Assembly: GCF_032854445.1 (NCBI RefSeq)
Contig: NC_088302.1
Coordinates: forward strand, 8,739,338 to 8,803,337
Length of the DNA: 64,000 nucleotides
DNA from: Liolophura sinensis
Taxonomy: Eukaryota > Mollusca > Polyplacophora > Chitonida > Chitonidae
Direction of reading: 5' to 3'
The notes beneath the pieces were generated by a model. It had not been told where the DNA came from, did not search any database, and worked only from the letters and a program-made list of their open reading frames with translations. Below are positions 25,109-37,095 of the stretch, in pieces (the stretch's first letter is position 1; each line of letters opens with the position of its first letter). Both the position numbers and the translations under genes were made by a program.

Positions 25109-26153
25109 TGACTAAATTCCAATTAGCCGTTAGAACTTTGTAGACTGTTTCACTTGTTCAAAATTCGTTAAATCAAACTGTCAGAGCAAGTGATATTTGT
25201 CTAGTTTTAGACGGTTGTTCTTTCTGTAATAAAATGTAATATTCTTGTTATAAATATTAACGTATTGAGCGATACATTGTATAAAGCAAATTTTCGACAT
25301 GTGTATGGTGTATAAAAAGTCGCTATGTAAATAAATTTTGTCTGTACTATATTATTCTCCGTCATGTACTTGTAAGTTACTTCTAAGTTACTCTCGTTTA
25401 ATAAATATGATATCGAGGCTCACGAATTTCATATCCTCTATTTACGTCTATCAGTTTTACATGTTTGTCACTGTTCATATAGCGTGCATTTCATACACGG
25501 ACTACAGGTTTTACACATAATACACATTATTCCTAATATATCTACTTAACCCTTTGGCTATGCAATATGCATGATGCAACCTGATATGTAAAGGATGACA
25601 GTGTATATATAGGGACTCAGTACACGCACGGTTACCCGGAGTCACTGTAGCCTATATGTCTAAACCTGCTATAAACCATTGCAAACATTTATTCCCAATT
25701 TATAACTCATATTTCCAAGCAGAATACAACAAATGCATCACACTTGATAAAAAGGTAATATCCTTATTGTGACTCTTCCTAGCAACCACTCGTTTCTATG
25801 GGTGTTAAACAATAGATGTACTGGGTTTTATTAATATATACATTGTTCAAAAGCGCTCATAGCGCAGTCCTCGATCTGTATACATGCAAACAATGACTTA
25901 AAATCATTATTTAAGGGATCGAAAGTTTGCTTAGGTTCATGTATATTCTGTTTATTAACCTATAATTCTCTTTGCGTAGTTTATATTTGCCGTTGCCCAG
26001 GGAGCAGGTTATACCGACATAATGACAAGCTGAAATCAAGTTAAAAGGATGCATTTGAAACACTGGATTCTATAGAGGCTTTTTTAATTATGTTGTAACC
26101 AGTGACATAACATCAGATTTTTAGCACCTCAGAGAGTATACACACATACTGAC

Positions 26154-26475
26154 AGTCCCCGATAGCACAGTTGGCAGAGCGCCCGCTTCGGTAGATCTAC
26201 TGTCAGTCCTGGGTAGAGTCACACCTAAGACTTTACAACAGGAAGTTGTAACTTCTTCATTTGGCGTTCAGCATGATGGGGATAGTGCAACGACTGGTTG
26301 ACCCGTGTCAGAATAATGGTTCCGATGGGGGGGGCTTACGTGTCTTCGGAAAGTCGTCTCAGTGAAAAAGCACCAGATAAAAGAGCAGTGGAAATCCGTC
26401 TTGAAACAAGAGGGCACATTACATGCACTCTCAGAACTCCTTCGTCGTCATATGACGAAAAAGACAATCAAGCAT
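26154..26475 (+). mobile_element. SINE, family B, with tRNA-Lys-like head
   Basis: The head (26154-26224) has an A-box-like GATAGCACAGTTGGCAGAGC and a degenerate B-box region GGGTAGAGTCAC. It is followed by family B body blocks TTTGGCGTTCAGCATGA, ACTGGTTGACCCGTGTCAGA and the 3' block CTTCGTCGTCATATGA. This is the only copy here that keeps the head, so it shows the full order of the family. Confidence 0.7.
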
Positions 26476-28571
26476 TCACTCTCTCACATATATGGATATG
26501 AAAGCATTCGCCGAATGAACGTTGAAAAGAGCTTTCCAAACACAAGATATGGATGTGACATCATTGATACCCACTAGGCCCAACAGGCCACCCCCGAGTC
26601 AGCTATTTTAAAGAAATTTCAAGTCTATATCTGACAAATAAATCGAACTATTTTGCTGGCCAAGGCCATGGTCATTTATCTGACATATGCAATTTATAAT
26701 CAGTTTGTTGTTTATTGGCATTCAATTATTCCTCGAAGCTCTAGATGGGATTTAATGAGATTGGTGCATATCTTTGACAGTCGTGATAGCACATTCAATA
26801 AAAATTTATACTGGAACTGTAAGTATGGAATGAAATGGTTGCTGCTTTTAAGCTTTTATGAAGTACTCACACACAACTGACAACACAATAGTTAACATTG
26901 CACATCCTTCGGCCCTTAGCAAATGTGATGTCGATAGGGTGAACGGTGATGGAGAAAATCGAAGGAGAGACGATAGTTTTATTGTGTTATAGTTCTGGAG
27001 TACAGTAATGAGAGAGAGAGCAAATTGAAATGACACACGTAGAGTACGAATCAAAGCAGGAATGTCATATTCCATCCCATAAAAATAAACGCGGACATGT
27101 ATTGGCAGAAATGATTGATTCCAGACTATTTAACCGACATCACGGCACTAACTGACAAGTGAAATGTGGTATGTTGCAATAAGTTTTCAGTCAATCACAA
27201 ACGACTGTCCGCGACCTCACCTTAACATGGATTGATGTATTATAATCGCGTTTGATTTGCACTCGGTACTTTACAAGGGAAAAACTCATGCTAGTTTATT
27301 ATAGACAGTAAAGTCGGATTATCAAGCCAACACCAGTCATTTCATCTGACAAGATATCGAATTCTTGGATTGTTAATAGGGTCACAGGTAGGAGACTTTT
27401 CCTCCCCTGAGCGTAGCAGAACAATTACCACCTAGACTCTGTCACCTAGCATATGAGGGATATTAATGTGAACAAAAGCACCTGGTGGACAAACGAGCCG
27501 AATTTTACAGATGTGTTTCACAGATGATTTTGGTTATTCATAACTCACGTGCCCACGGCAGAGTCATTAATTTGTGTTTCATTGAGGCTTTATATGATGA
27601 TTGTCAGAACACATCACAGTTAATTGTGTGATGTGAGTTGACGTGCAACTTAGCCCCTAGCTACGCTTCTATGTTTTGTTAATGAGCCACTAAGTAAATT
27701 ATTAAAGGAAACAACTCAACAATATAACGCTGACAGAGGCATAATATGAAAGGCAATTCCATTTTGATATGAAAGACATTTTTGAAATATTTTATGCATT
27801 TTCCAGTGTAAATAAATAGAAAATAATCCATGACCCTCGAATGTGTACATTTGGACCCATATCACTCTGTTTGAGCCTCCATGCACTCACAGTGCGGATT
27901 GATCTGCAGTTACCGTTGACTTGAGTCGACCGACAACGCAAAAGCACAGTGACTTTCCACGGTCAGTCAGCACACTTACGAGCACATCTTTTTCAATGAT
28001 GTCATATTTACCTGACTAAATTTCCGAATAGCTTAGCTTCAGTTCACTGTTTAGATATTCAATTTATTTAAGTAGGATCACATGACGTAAATCGTCCAGT
28101 AATATTTTGTGTACCTCCCTGTCTCCGAGGAATTTCTACCATTCATTGGCTATTTGATAACACAGTCACGAAGCTGTTTTAACGAAGAAAGAAGCTACAT
28201 TTATCAATGACGTTACTTCACTTCAAAACATCTCTTCACCACAAAGACCCATTTCGAATTAGAATGAACAGGACTTTATCAAACTGATGTCAAATACCAG
28301 ACATAACAAAGAACACAAAACCAGGCTAGAAACATGGCTTCGTGCTCGGTGCAAGCAAAACATTGTTTATCGTCATGCTCACGAACTTTCACTGAAGCCA
28401 TGAACGTTTTGGGGAGAACAAACTACCATGCATAAACTACCGACATTTGGTAAGTTACTGACCATTTCTCCAGAAAGTTACGTAGCGGTATTACAGCATG
28501 CTTGTGGAAAAGAAATGGTCTTCAGCAAAGCCTAGGCTGTGGCCCCATAAAAGCCGTCGAACGCTTAATGC

Positions 28572-28650
28572 CAAAGCTAGATTTGAACCCACCTCAGGTA
28601 TATTCTGGCGACTGAAGTGCACACACATAACCACTCGGCCACGGCACGCT
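28572..28650 (-). mobile_element. tRNA-like SINE head or pseudo-tRNA (Leu/Ser type)
   Basis: On the minus strand GTGGCCGAGTGGTTATG is a good A-box and D-arm, and GGGTTCAAATCT a B-box about 50 bases later. The T-stem has mismatches and the acceptor stem does not close, so a working tRNA gene is unlikely. Confidence 0.5.
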
Positions 28651-29689
28651 GCCAGGGATGTTTGGAAAGTGCATAAATACATAAAACTACATACAGTTCT
28701 CGCCATATCATGTTGACAGCGGAAGAGTCTCTGCTCTGCTTCAGATCTAAATGCGAAATTATTTATGAATAATACACACTAAAAATAAGTGTTTCGTTTA
28801 TAAACACAGATCTGTTACAGTTTATAAATGCGTCCAGGTGTTTACTCATCAAGGCTAAGTTTAGCAATTTAATTTTTTAATTTTTAGGTTGATTATATGT
28901 TCAATAAACACAAATAGTCCAGTAAACATGACTTGGCGCTCAAATATCCACCACATTTTTGTGTAAACATTTCAAATGTTCATTATAGTAAACACATCTC
29001 TTGCTAAACATAGGCTTTATGAATAAACACCAGGGCGCTTTTTCTTATTCTTATGTGTAGCGGACCTCGCGTTGAAGTTTATTCTTGCCGGTTTATATTC
29101 GGCTTATGCGGACTGGTATATACGTAGAATGAGTAATTAATTTTAAGATGAAATGAATAAAAGTAACAAAGGTGGAAAGAGTGTTTCTTTCAAGTTAGTA
29201 TAATGGTCAGATTACATTCTTAACCATCATACTGTGAACCCTTATTGATAACAAATGTGTGCATGGATGTAGTAACAATAAGATGCAACTGAACTGGTAC
29301 ACCACGCCATGTTATAGAGAATCGTTTATGGCCACTGTCATTAAAATGTGAAAGATAAACATGTACAAATATATATGGACACGTGTGAAGGGAGCACCTG
29401 TTAACTTGTTGTATAAGTTAACTTACCAACAAGCTGTATGTACTGGGCTACACGTGATCTGTGACCAGGACGGTTCACCCATACTTGAAGGATGCCAGCC
29501 TATCCATAGCCAGAACCTATACAATCAAACGAAGCACGACCAGAGCATCTTTTCCTCTTCAAAGGCATTAAATAATCCATGTGTTAGATACAAGTGAAAA
29601 TATATAGTTTATTAGACATATACGTAAAATTATCGACAAAGGCCATTTTCGCTGTGAACACTTTCAACAGTAACTCTTATCGTGTTTCC

Positions 29690-29800
29690 CCCAGGGCTCT
29701 GACCCGCTTCCTCCCACCATGATGTTTGCCGCCGTTTTATAAGAGAAATACACATGAGGTAGGCGTACAACACCAGTCAAATAAATAAGTAAATCCTGTC
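29690..29800 (+). mobile_element. SINE, family A, 3' portion
   Basis: CTTCCTCCCACCATGATG, GCCGCCGTTTTATAAGAGAA and CACCAGTCAAATAAATAAGT follow the family A order and orientation. Confidence 0.65.
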
Positions 29801-30020
29801 GTTTTTCATTAGGAAATACCCAGCAACCACCATGTAAACACAAGTTCATATTCTGAAAGCAAGGATATCGCATTAGACGAATACAGAGTTCTCTTCTTAT
29901 TTATGAACATGAAAGTTATCAACAATGAACCTGCATTTATTTGATATTAAAGAGGGCGCTTCAAGGCTGATCCATTGCTAAAGTAAAAATAACTTTAGCA
30001 ATGATTAACTGATTCACTGT

Positions 30021-30200
30021 CTCGTTTTACTTGTTAAAACGAGGGGCATAACAACGTTTCTCCCACCTTTAAGTCTGAAGTTTAATCAAGTCTATGACTT
30101 TTACTGTAACTTTTCCGGATCTGGATTCAGAATAACCTCTTTCGTTCAGTATGTCGTTTTGCTTGCTAAAACGAGGGCCATAAGGACGCTTCTCCTCTTA
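30021..30200. repeat. Duplicated block with a TCGTTTT...AAAACGA hairpin
   Basis: TCGTTTTACTTGTTAAAACGA at about 30022-30042 and TCGTTTTGCTTGCTAAAACGA at about 30152-30172 can each form a 7-bp stem with a 7-base loop. Both are followed by GGG(C)CATAA. The period is about 130 bp. The stem is preserved while the loop differs by two bases. Confidence 0.6.
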
Positions 30201-30307
30201 CGCCTCTTGCACCATGGCTTAAATTAGGTAAAACAAATGCATTAATGTTAATTGCAGTTTATTAGTCCTCACTGGTTCAGAATTACTCTATGGCCTACAC
30301 AGCGATG

Positions 30308-30548
30308 TTGTTTTGCTAATTGTTGTAGTTTCAGTAAGTATATGCACAGACTCCATTTATAGTCATGTTTGTTGCCAGAAATAAACAGAACTCGTATAAA
30401 ACCCAGAACTTACGGGATATCGGCGCATTTGGACCAGCGGATTTTGGGCAGGGATAGCTGTGTAAATCTCCTAAAGCGTACAGAGCCATGTTTTCTACAA
30501 ATTGCTGTAGCTTTAATGTGCGTATATGCACAGACCACATTTATACTT
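30308..30548. repeat. Diverged direct repeat, period about 187 bp
   Basis: Blocks around TTGTAGTTTCAGTAAGTATA and GCACAGACTCCATTTATA (about 30323-30361) recur as CTGTAGCTTTAATGTGCGTA and GCACAGACCACATTTATA at about 30503-30545. The function is unknown. Confidence 0.5.
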
Positions 30549-31179
30549 TTCACCAAAAATGTGCAAACTACGCTTAAAGCTTCTATGAAAGCCCCAAAGA
30601 ACTTTCCTGACTGAAACAGCCTATGGACCCACGGTTTGAGGCGATAGATGGTAGATCTCACTATTAAATAATTTTACATTGTACGTAATTGAATAAAGAT
30701 CGAAGGTCATTAAAAAGTCTGCTAATATTATTGATTAAATTAGCTGAGAAAATCGTTGAGTGTCAGTACTAGACAAAATGTACATGGAAAAGCAATTTGT
30801 ACTTGAGCACTCTTTATTCGATCCTATCACTGGAATTTCAGCGCCCTCATACATCATATAGCTATATGTGTAGTAATCTATCAAAGCTTGCATATTCAAA
30901 TAGTATTTTTCATCTACGCGCGGTATCCTGCGTGTTTTCAACTTAACCCCACCATATCGCCATATTGCCTCGTTTTGGATTGGACTGGACTGGATATAGT
31001 TCAAAGTCCATTAGCATAGGAGAGCTGCAATACTGTGTCCATATCTGAACTGAGAAAATCTTTTAAACATGATGAATTTTGAGTAATTCTAGACCACTGA
31101 CGTCTAATAAATTGCTATTAACATCACTGCATTTTTTACCTACTTCTTCTTAGGTCATACTGCTAAATTGCGCGTAAAT

Positions 31180-31400
31180 TGCTACTGTTTATGCATTTAC
31201 ATGATCAGTTGGAACAAAAACCTGACCCTAAACTGACCCTAAGAAACCGTATTTCACCGGCTATTTCACCGAGAATATAAAAATTGCAGCGACGACATTG
31301 TGATAGTTGGCAAATGGTCATATGTAAGCAGTGAAATACGGAATGTCAGCCCACGTAGGGTTTTATTCTAAATGTTCAAGTAAATGCTTAAATATGGGCC
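31180..31400. repeat. Interspersed repeat family C copy
   Basis: It contains ACCGTATTTCACCGG, GACATTGTGATAGTTGGCAA, ATGGTCATATGTAAGCAGTG and GGGTTTTATTCTAAATGTTC. The same blocks recur at 39645, 45527, 45891, 46580 and 47140. The short inverted pair TATTTCACCGG and CAGTGAAATACGG gives it a partial palindrome. Confidence 0.5.
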
Positions 31401-31514
31401 AACGTTGCCGAGGCTGTTAGCGTTCAGCATGGCGCAATGACCCACGAACCTCTCGCCAATCACTTATTTGATTTATTCGATTGGTGAGCATGAGCTGGAC
31501 TTGAAGTCACAATG

Positions 31515-31715
31515 ACCCCATTGATGAGAGGCTCGTGGGTAGTTGCGCTCACCAGTGCGGTCGCTGTGAGTTCAAGACCAGTTCATGCTGTCTTCCTCTC
31601 CGGTCGTAAGTGGGTTTCGCTAGAGCTCTACCGAGTTTCCTCCCACTAGACTGCTGGCCGCCGTCGTGTAGGTGGATTATTCTTGAGTAAAACACCAGTC
31701 AAATAAGTAATTAAA
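31515..31715 (+). mobile_element. SINE, family A, near complete
   Basis: In order: GTGCGGTCGCTGTGAGTTCA (B-box region), CTTCCTCTCCGGTCGTA, TTTCCTCCCACTAGACTGCT, GGCCGCCGTCGTGTAGGTGG and GAGTAAAACACCAGTCAAAT with an AATAAATA tail. It is the best copy for defining the family's orientation, though the first part of the head is lost. A short minus-strand piece lies just upstream near 31440-31500. Confidence 0.75.
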
Positions 31716-31959
31716 TAAATACTTATGGTAGCAAATTATGCAGTCGCTGTATTTCAAACGTAAGATCATTTACTTTAGGCTTTAGTACTGGTTCGTTACA
31801 CTGACTGCCAGTGTTTTATTTGGTCATGGAATAAGTCGTTTGAATGAGAGAAGTTGATCCAACAAACGTTAAAGAAATATTATGTCCCATTTTCCGGAGT
31901 GTGCGTCTTCTGAAAACACGAAATATATTTCAAGATCGATGTGTATCGAAATCCACCCC

Positions 31960-32125
31960 AGGCTGGCTTTTTCTCCGATCGTACGTGGGTAGATGTGGTA
32001 GCATCCTATGTATGGTCGTTGACTTCCCCCGAGACTCTGCCCTGATACCTTCCACCACAGTATGGTCACCGAAGTATAAGAGAAACATTCTTGAGTAAGG
32101 CTTAAAACTTTAATCAAATAAATAA
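31960..32125 (+). mobile_element. SINE, family A, 3' portion
   Basis: CTTTTTCTCCGATCGTACGT, CGAGACTCTGCCC, CACCACAGTATGGTCACCG and AGAAACATTCTTGAGTAAGG match the family order. It ends in AATAAATAAATTC plus an A-run. Confidence 0.65.
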
Positions 32126-32594
32126 ATTCAAAAAAAAAAACCATGATTAGTTTTGGCATTTTTGATTATTATATTCTGTAATGCATATATCGATATGCTG
32201 TAATATTTGTTATTGGACATGTCAGTGAAATGGAAGAATCAGTAGAAGTTATTGTTTGATTTATTTATTTGGTTGTTGTTTTACACAAAATTCAAGAATA
32301 TTGAAAAAAACATGTCTGATACGAAAGTTACTTGAAGTTAAAACCACATTTATTGTAATGGACCGTTGTCTGATAAAACGGAATTATGCTTCTTTACATT
32401 TCTTTTCAGAATTCATAAAATGTTTATTATAACACACTTTAACCCTGACATTTTATTCTGTTTGTGAACATCAGTTTCAACCATTATAGAGTTTCAGACA
32501 TTGCATCTAAAGCCCTGATCACTTCTGGTTAAAGTAAGAAGATAGGGTAATAAATGGACGAGGAAATATACTTTGTGTATGCGTGAGTGTGGAT

Positions 32595-32750
32595 TAGGGG
32601 GGGGGGGGGCTGGGGGTGAGAGATTCTGGGTCTAACTTACCCCAGTAAGAGAGCGTGTGTGGGGATGGTTGAGGAGGGGGGATTCTGGGTCTAACTTACC
32701 CAGTGGGGGAGAGTGTGTGGGATGGGACGGGATATTCCGGGTCGAGCTAT
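32595..32750. repeat. G-rich tandem duplication
   Basis: Two units of about 80 bp each contain GATTCTGGGTCTAACTTACC followed by a G-rich GAGAGTGTGTGGG part; the first starts in a run of about 12 G. Several GGG to GGGG tracts lie close together, so G-quadruplex formation on the + strand is plausible. Confidence 0.75.
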
Positions 32751-33441
32751 TTAACATCTCAGCGAATACAAAACCAATGTGTCCAGGTGTATTGTATAGT
32801 TCACATGCCCTATGTATGCCATGACTACTACCACAGGCGTAATAAACGTTTTGAAGGATGTCAACGTCTTATTTCATCGTAAAAAAAAATTCTAGCACAA
32901 AATTATGTTCCTGTTACCCGGTTGTCGCCTACTAGTTAGACAGTCTAAAAGAGTTTTTCTGTTACACCTCAACAAGCATACTCTCTACTAGAAGCAATTT
33001 TCACGCGTGAGGAATCAAACTAACGAATTAGAAAACATCGGAACTGCTCTAAGGTAGATTGCTCTTGCAGAAATGGTAGATTGTTCCACCCTCCTTGGAA
33101 CTGCAATCTATGGCATATAGCCTCTGGGCTTCGTGGCAAGTGGGACAAGATACGTGACTACGCTCCAAGCCTATGACAGATCACAGTTCAAAGCTCTGGT
33201 TTCTCGATCCAACGCCCAAATCAGATAGGCACGGGACTTTTCACACACATGTATCAAAGCAGACTTACAGTAACAGATGCGCCTGCAAGGCACAGTATGT
33301 ACTGGGCAAACCAAAGGAAGTTATTCTCAGGTAATATGAATAGTGAGTTACATCTTGTTTGTACACCCACACAACAATCTAGAAACGGAGCGCATTATAA
33401 GAGTCATTTTACAATAAGCGAAGTATCCAAATCACAGTTCA

Positions 33442-33668
33442 GGGCCCAGTTGTTCGAAAGTGTATTAGCTAATGCTGCTGTTAAGTAATATCTTACATTT
33501 AAGCCAAATTCAGCAGCTGGTGCAGTTGTCCAAAAGCAGAGTATAAAAAAGCAGATTAAGTTCATATTTAATATACTGTTACCCAACCATTTTTGGGCTA
33601 GGTACAAAATAGCAGACTTAACATAAAGTTAAACTTGGTGCTAAGTCTCAGTTTGAACAACCGGGCCC
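33442..33668. mobile_element. GGGCCC-ended MITE
   Basis: The left end GGGCCCAGTTGTTCGAAAG and the right end GTTTGAACAACCGGGCCC are inverted repeats with inner palindromic blocks. It is about 227 bp, AT-rich inside and has no coding potential. A diverged relative is at 17488-17633. Confidence 0.7.
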
Positions 33669-33783
33669 AAGCCGTCAACAATACATATATCGGGTGGGCA
33701 TAGAAAATGGACCGTACTTTGACACTCAATATCTCCGAAACCCTCTTACGTTAGCTTCTAAAAATTTACACACTCAAAAACCA

Positions 33784-33972
33784 TTACATCCTAAGTATAC
33801 AGACCAAATCATCTTCTCGGTAGATGGCGCGCAAAACGTTTCTTCCATGAACTGATTGAGTCCGGAATCTCCTTAAGAGTAAATTTTTCCAGATGTCCTT
33901 GATGCCCGCTTTTAGTTCATCCTCAGTGAATTTTTCCGTGCGACACTTATTGACACCTGACAGGTGATTCAA
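33784..33972 (-). pseudogene. Tc1/mariner-type transposase, C-terminal remnant
   Basis: The minus strand reads TEKFTEDELKAGIKDIWKNL. After one frameshift the adjacent frame reads LKEIPDSISSWKKRFARH. This order, an 'ELKxxIxxIWxxI' helix followed by 'IPxSISSWKKR', is typical of the end of Tc1/mariner-like transposases. Only the last 60 or so residues are recognisable and the frame is broken, so this is a dead fragment. Confidence 0.5.
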
Positions 33973-34284
33973 TGTGGGTCACTGGAACTACGTTTTTTGA
34001 GGCTATGTTTTCATTTTAAGCCTGTGTACAGACTACTCAAGCTATGACCTTGAAATTGTCCGTAAATTAACGTTCGTGTGAGCCATTTCAACTTAATCAG
34101 AATCAGATCTGGTTTGAGCATGAGGGATTCTTCTTTTAGAAACCAGTCTGGTTTTGACTACTGCGATTTCTGTTGTGAAAGAATCTGATTTGGATGAGTG
34201 TAAGAAAGACAGGCATTTCTGTACTTATCACGTGACACATTACCACTTTGGTGCCAAAATGGTTACATCAAACCCAGGTCAGGT

Positions 34285-34585
34285 CATATCAAAGACTTTA
34301 AAAAATGGTACTCCTGCTGCCTCGGTTGACGCTCAGTATTGAGAGGTTTGAGCAAGAAAACAGGACTGGTCGGCTCGGTGTCACTATAATGTAACTGGTT
34401 GACCCGGTGTCAGTATATAATGTGACTGGGTGGGGTGTCATGTCTGGTGTTTTTGGCATGATACTTCAGTGGCGGAAGCACTTTGACGACATGGGTATAT
34501 ACTGTCACAAGAACACACATTATATGTATACACACCTAATGACTCTTCGTCGTGAAATGACTGAAAAAATGTTAAGTACGAATTT
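34285..34585 (+). mobile_element. SINE, family B (body and 3' end)
   Basis: GTTGACGCTCAGTATTGAGA, AACTGGTTGACCCGGTGTCA, GGGGTGTCATGTCTGGTGTT, TTTGGCATGATACTTCAGT and ACACCTAATGACTCTTCGTC follow the same order as the copies at 15225 and 26154. The 'GTGACCCGGTGTCA' block is partly duplicated. Confidence 0.75.
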
Positions 34586-36049
34586 AACCCGCAAGTATCC
34601 ATCGTTATTGTTCCAAAAGACAGGCTTGTATTCTGGTCTCTGTACAACAACATCACCACGTGCTTCCACCCTAAACACTGCAAATGTAAAGACCGCTCTG
34701 ATTTGCAAATAACTTTCCGTGTTGTTCGGAATGGCGGATGAGACCGCACGGGTTTTCGGATTGTGTTGAGACGTTTATTGTCTGTCAACCAGTGCACTAT
34801 ACATACATATTTACATTTCCTGTTACCTTCCGTGTTTGTATTAAAAGCCACCTCATTAGAAAACTAACCCATTTTATGCTGACACCATACCTTAATTTAA
34901 TCAGCTTTATCCGATATTGAACCCTACTGTCTGTGACATCTATCATTCAGATACGTCTTTATTAATAGATTTTAACTTCATGATTTATACAGATCAATTT
35001 AAATAGAGATTATGAAACAGAGCTAACAGAACTGTATCATCACAGTTTGTTGCTTGTTAATATTATAAATTAAACACGTCTCCGTTTTGAATTTTGAATA
35101 GAATTGCCAGTTGCTGATTTAGTTGATTATCAGGCATCAGTTGATCATTTAGAATCTTTTCGCGAAACGTTTCTGTATGGACAATTGCTCTTTTGCGTTT
35201 CCGGTTCAGTTACTCACATGTGTATGAACACCTGGAGTCACCGTGACTTTGGGGCTATTGATTTTGTTGTTCAGAGTGACTAAAGCTGCAGAATTAATTG
35301 TACATATTTACATGTTAATGAAGTAGATTGGCTTAGCAATTTTTATGTGACCATATCATACAGTTTGCCATCGACGGATAAGTGCCAATCGAAGTCTAGG
35401 CAATTCAGCATTAAATCTTCATACATAACAAACAACAAATCTTCCTTTGCTTGCTGCACTTGACCTAGAATTTGCCTCAGTTTGGTTCTGATTTGCGATA
35501 ATGGCAGTGCTTTTTGTCGTCAATAAGGACAGGTAGATTAATATGACACGAATTCATAGAAACCGTTTAAAATGAAAAATTAGACGTCCATTTCATTGGA
35601 TAACCTGTCTTTACGTGTGCATCTGGTCAAAGCAGTTTGAAATTATGGTTCACACGCCTGACTCATCTAATTCCGCTTAACCCAGGGTTAAGGACAATAT
35701 CATCATCGCTGAATACGACCGATTCAGCGCCATGATGATTGATACATGGACAGTTGGAATCAAAGCATGAATGAGATACATATTTTATTATCAATATTTT
35801 ATGGACCTACAGACTTGCAGGCTATGTTCATTGAAGAAAAATGGTTTTAAAAAAATCTGATAAGACAGCGAAACGCATCCGAGATCTCTCTATACTCCTT
35901 GTAACCACCAAAGCAGTACTTGATTTTAGTCATGTGGTGAATGTTTGGTAAATTCTGTGATAACTCAGATTTGTATCATATTTTGGGGTAAGTGGCCATT
36001 TGCCCTGAAATTAACTATATTTATGTATGTATACATGTATTCTAGGGAT

Positions 36050-36117
36050 TTAATATCATATCTAAGACTCTCGACTTCGAGGCGGACGCTTTAACCACCA
36101 AGCCACCGAAGCGGGTA
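36050..36117 (-). mobile_element. tRNA-like SINE head fragment
   Basis: On the minus strand the sequence CTTCGGTGGCTTGGTGGTTA plus AAGCGTCCGCC resembles a Leu/Ser-type tRNA A-box and D-arm. The 3' half is degraded. Confidence 0.4.
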
Positions 36118-36489
36118 TTTAGTTTAACGGTATTTTACTTCTGCTGGCTTTGGTTCCTGCCCATTTGGTCCGACGCTAGTTGGTGGATACACATTCCCAG
36201 AACACATCTGTTGGTTCAAAACATATGTAACACCCGTAACACAAGTAACTGCGTGTAGGCTTAGTTTAAACGATACATGAAAAGACTGGATTTTTTTTCC
36301 AGAATATACAGTTGAGGATGTGTCATAAAATCGCTTTATCTTGGGGCGTAAAAATTGCTTTACACTATATTTTTCCTAATGCCCAAGCAGACAGCCAGGG
36401 AATAGAGTATAGCCTGCTCTGGTGACGTTAACGGTGATAGCTGTCAAATTAACTTTATTGGAGTTGGGGGGGGGGGGGAGAGGGTATAG

Positions 36490-36610
36490 CCGAGGGGAAC
36501 TCACAACCATTAGCAGGTTACTGACAGGCCTACGTATGTGCGACCGGGGAGAAAGCGAGCAAGGGATGGACTTGAGCTCACAGCGATTGCACTGGTGAGA
36601 GAGCCGTTCG
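36490..36610 (-). mobile_element. SINE, family A, head-proximal fragment
   Basis: GAGCTCACAGCGATTGCACTGGTGAG and GACCGGGGAGAAAGC are reverse complements of the B-box and CTTCCTCTCCGGTCG parts of the copy at 31515. Confidence 0.6.
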
Positions 36611-36892
36611 AGAATCTTAGGTATCCTCTATTACCGTTTTTGAGACCTAGGTGACAGTAAGTGGTCAACGCCGATTGTATGAATATGCTTCGGTTTACAA
36701 ATTTAATGAATATGTTGCGTATATTTGTACACCACACGTGGTAAATGTCGTCAGTAACTTGCCAACTGTGAACGGTTTACCCCTGGACACTCCTAAACCA
36801 CAAAAACTGACCACCAATGTAGAAGTGAAAATATTCATGTTGTGTAAATTGCATTATTTAACTTACATATCAGTTAGAATTAAACCCCAAAT

Positions 36893-37095
36893 AACTTATT
36901 CATTCATTTATTTGATTGGTGTTTAATGCCGCACTCAATAATATTTTCACTTATATGAAGGCGGCAAGCATAATATGATGTGAGGAAACCGGGCAGAGTT
37001 TCTGGCAAACCTTCTCACGTACGACCAGAGAGCAAGCCAGCATGAGCTAGGCTTGAAATCACTGAGACCGCATAGGTGACAGAGCCTTGAGTTGC
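36893..37095 (-). mobile_element. SINE, family A, near complete
   Basis: It starts with ATTCATTTATTTGATTGGTG and continues through CACTTATATGAAGGCGGCAA, GAGGAAACCGGGCAGAG and CGTACGACCAGAGAGCAAGC to TGAAATCACTGAGACCGCA. This is the complete reverse-complement order of family A except for the head. Confidence 0.75.

Noticed and set aside
26154-26224. tRNA-Lys gene
   Set aside because: The boxes are degenerate and the sequence continues into a SINE body shared with 15225 and 34285.
28572-28650. tRNA-Leu or tRNA-Ser gene on the minus strand
   Set aside because: A- and B-boxes are present, but the T-stem has mismatches and the acceptor stem does not pair.
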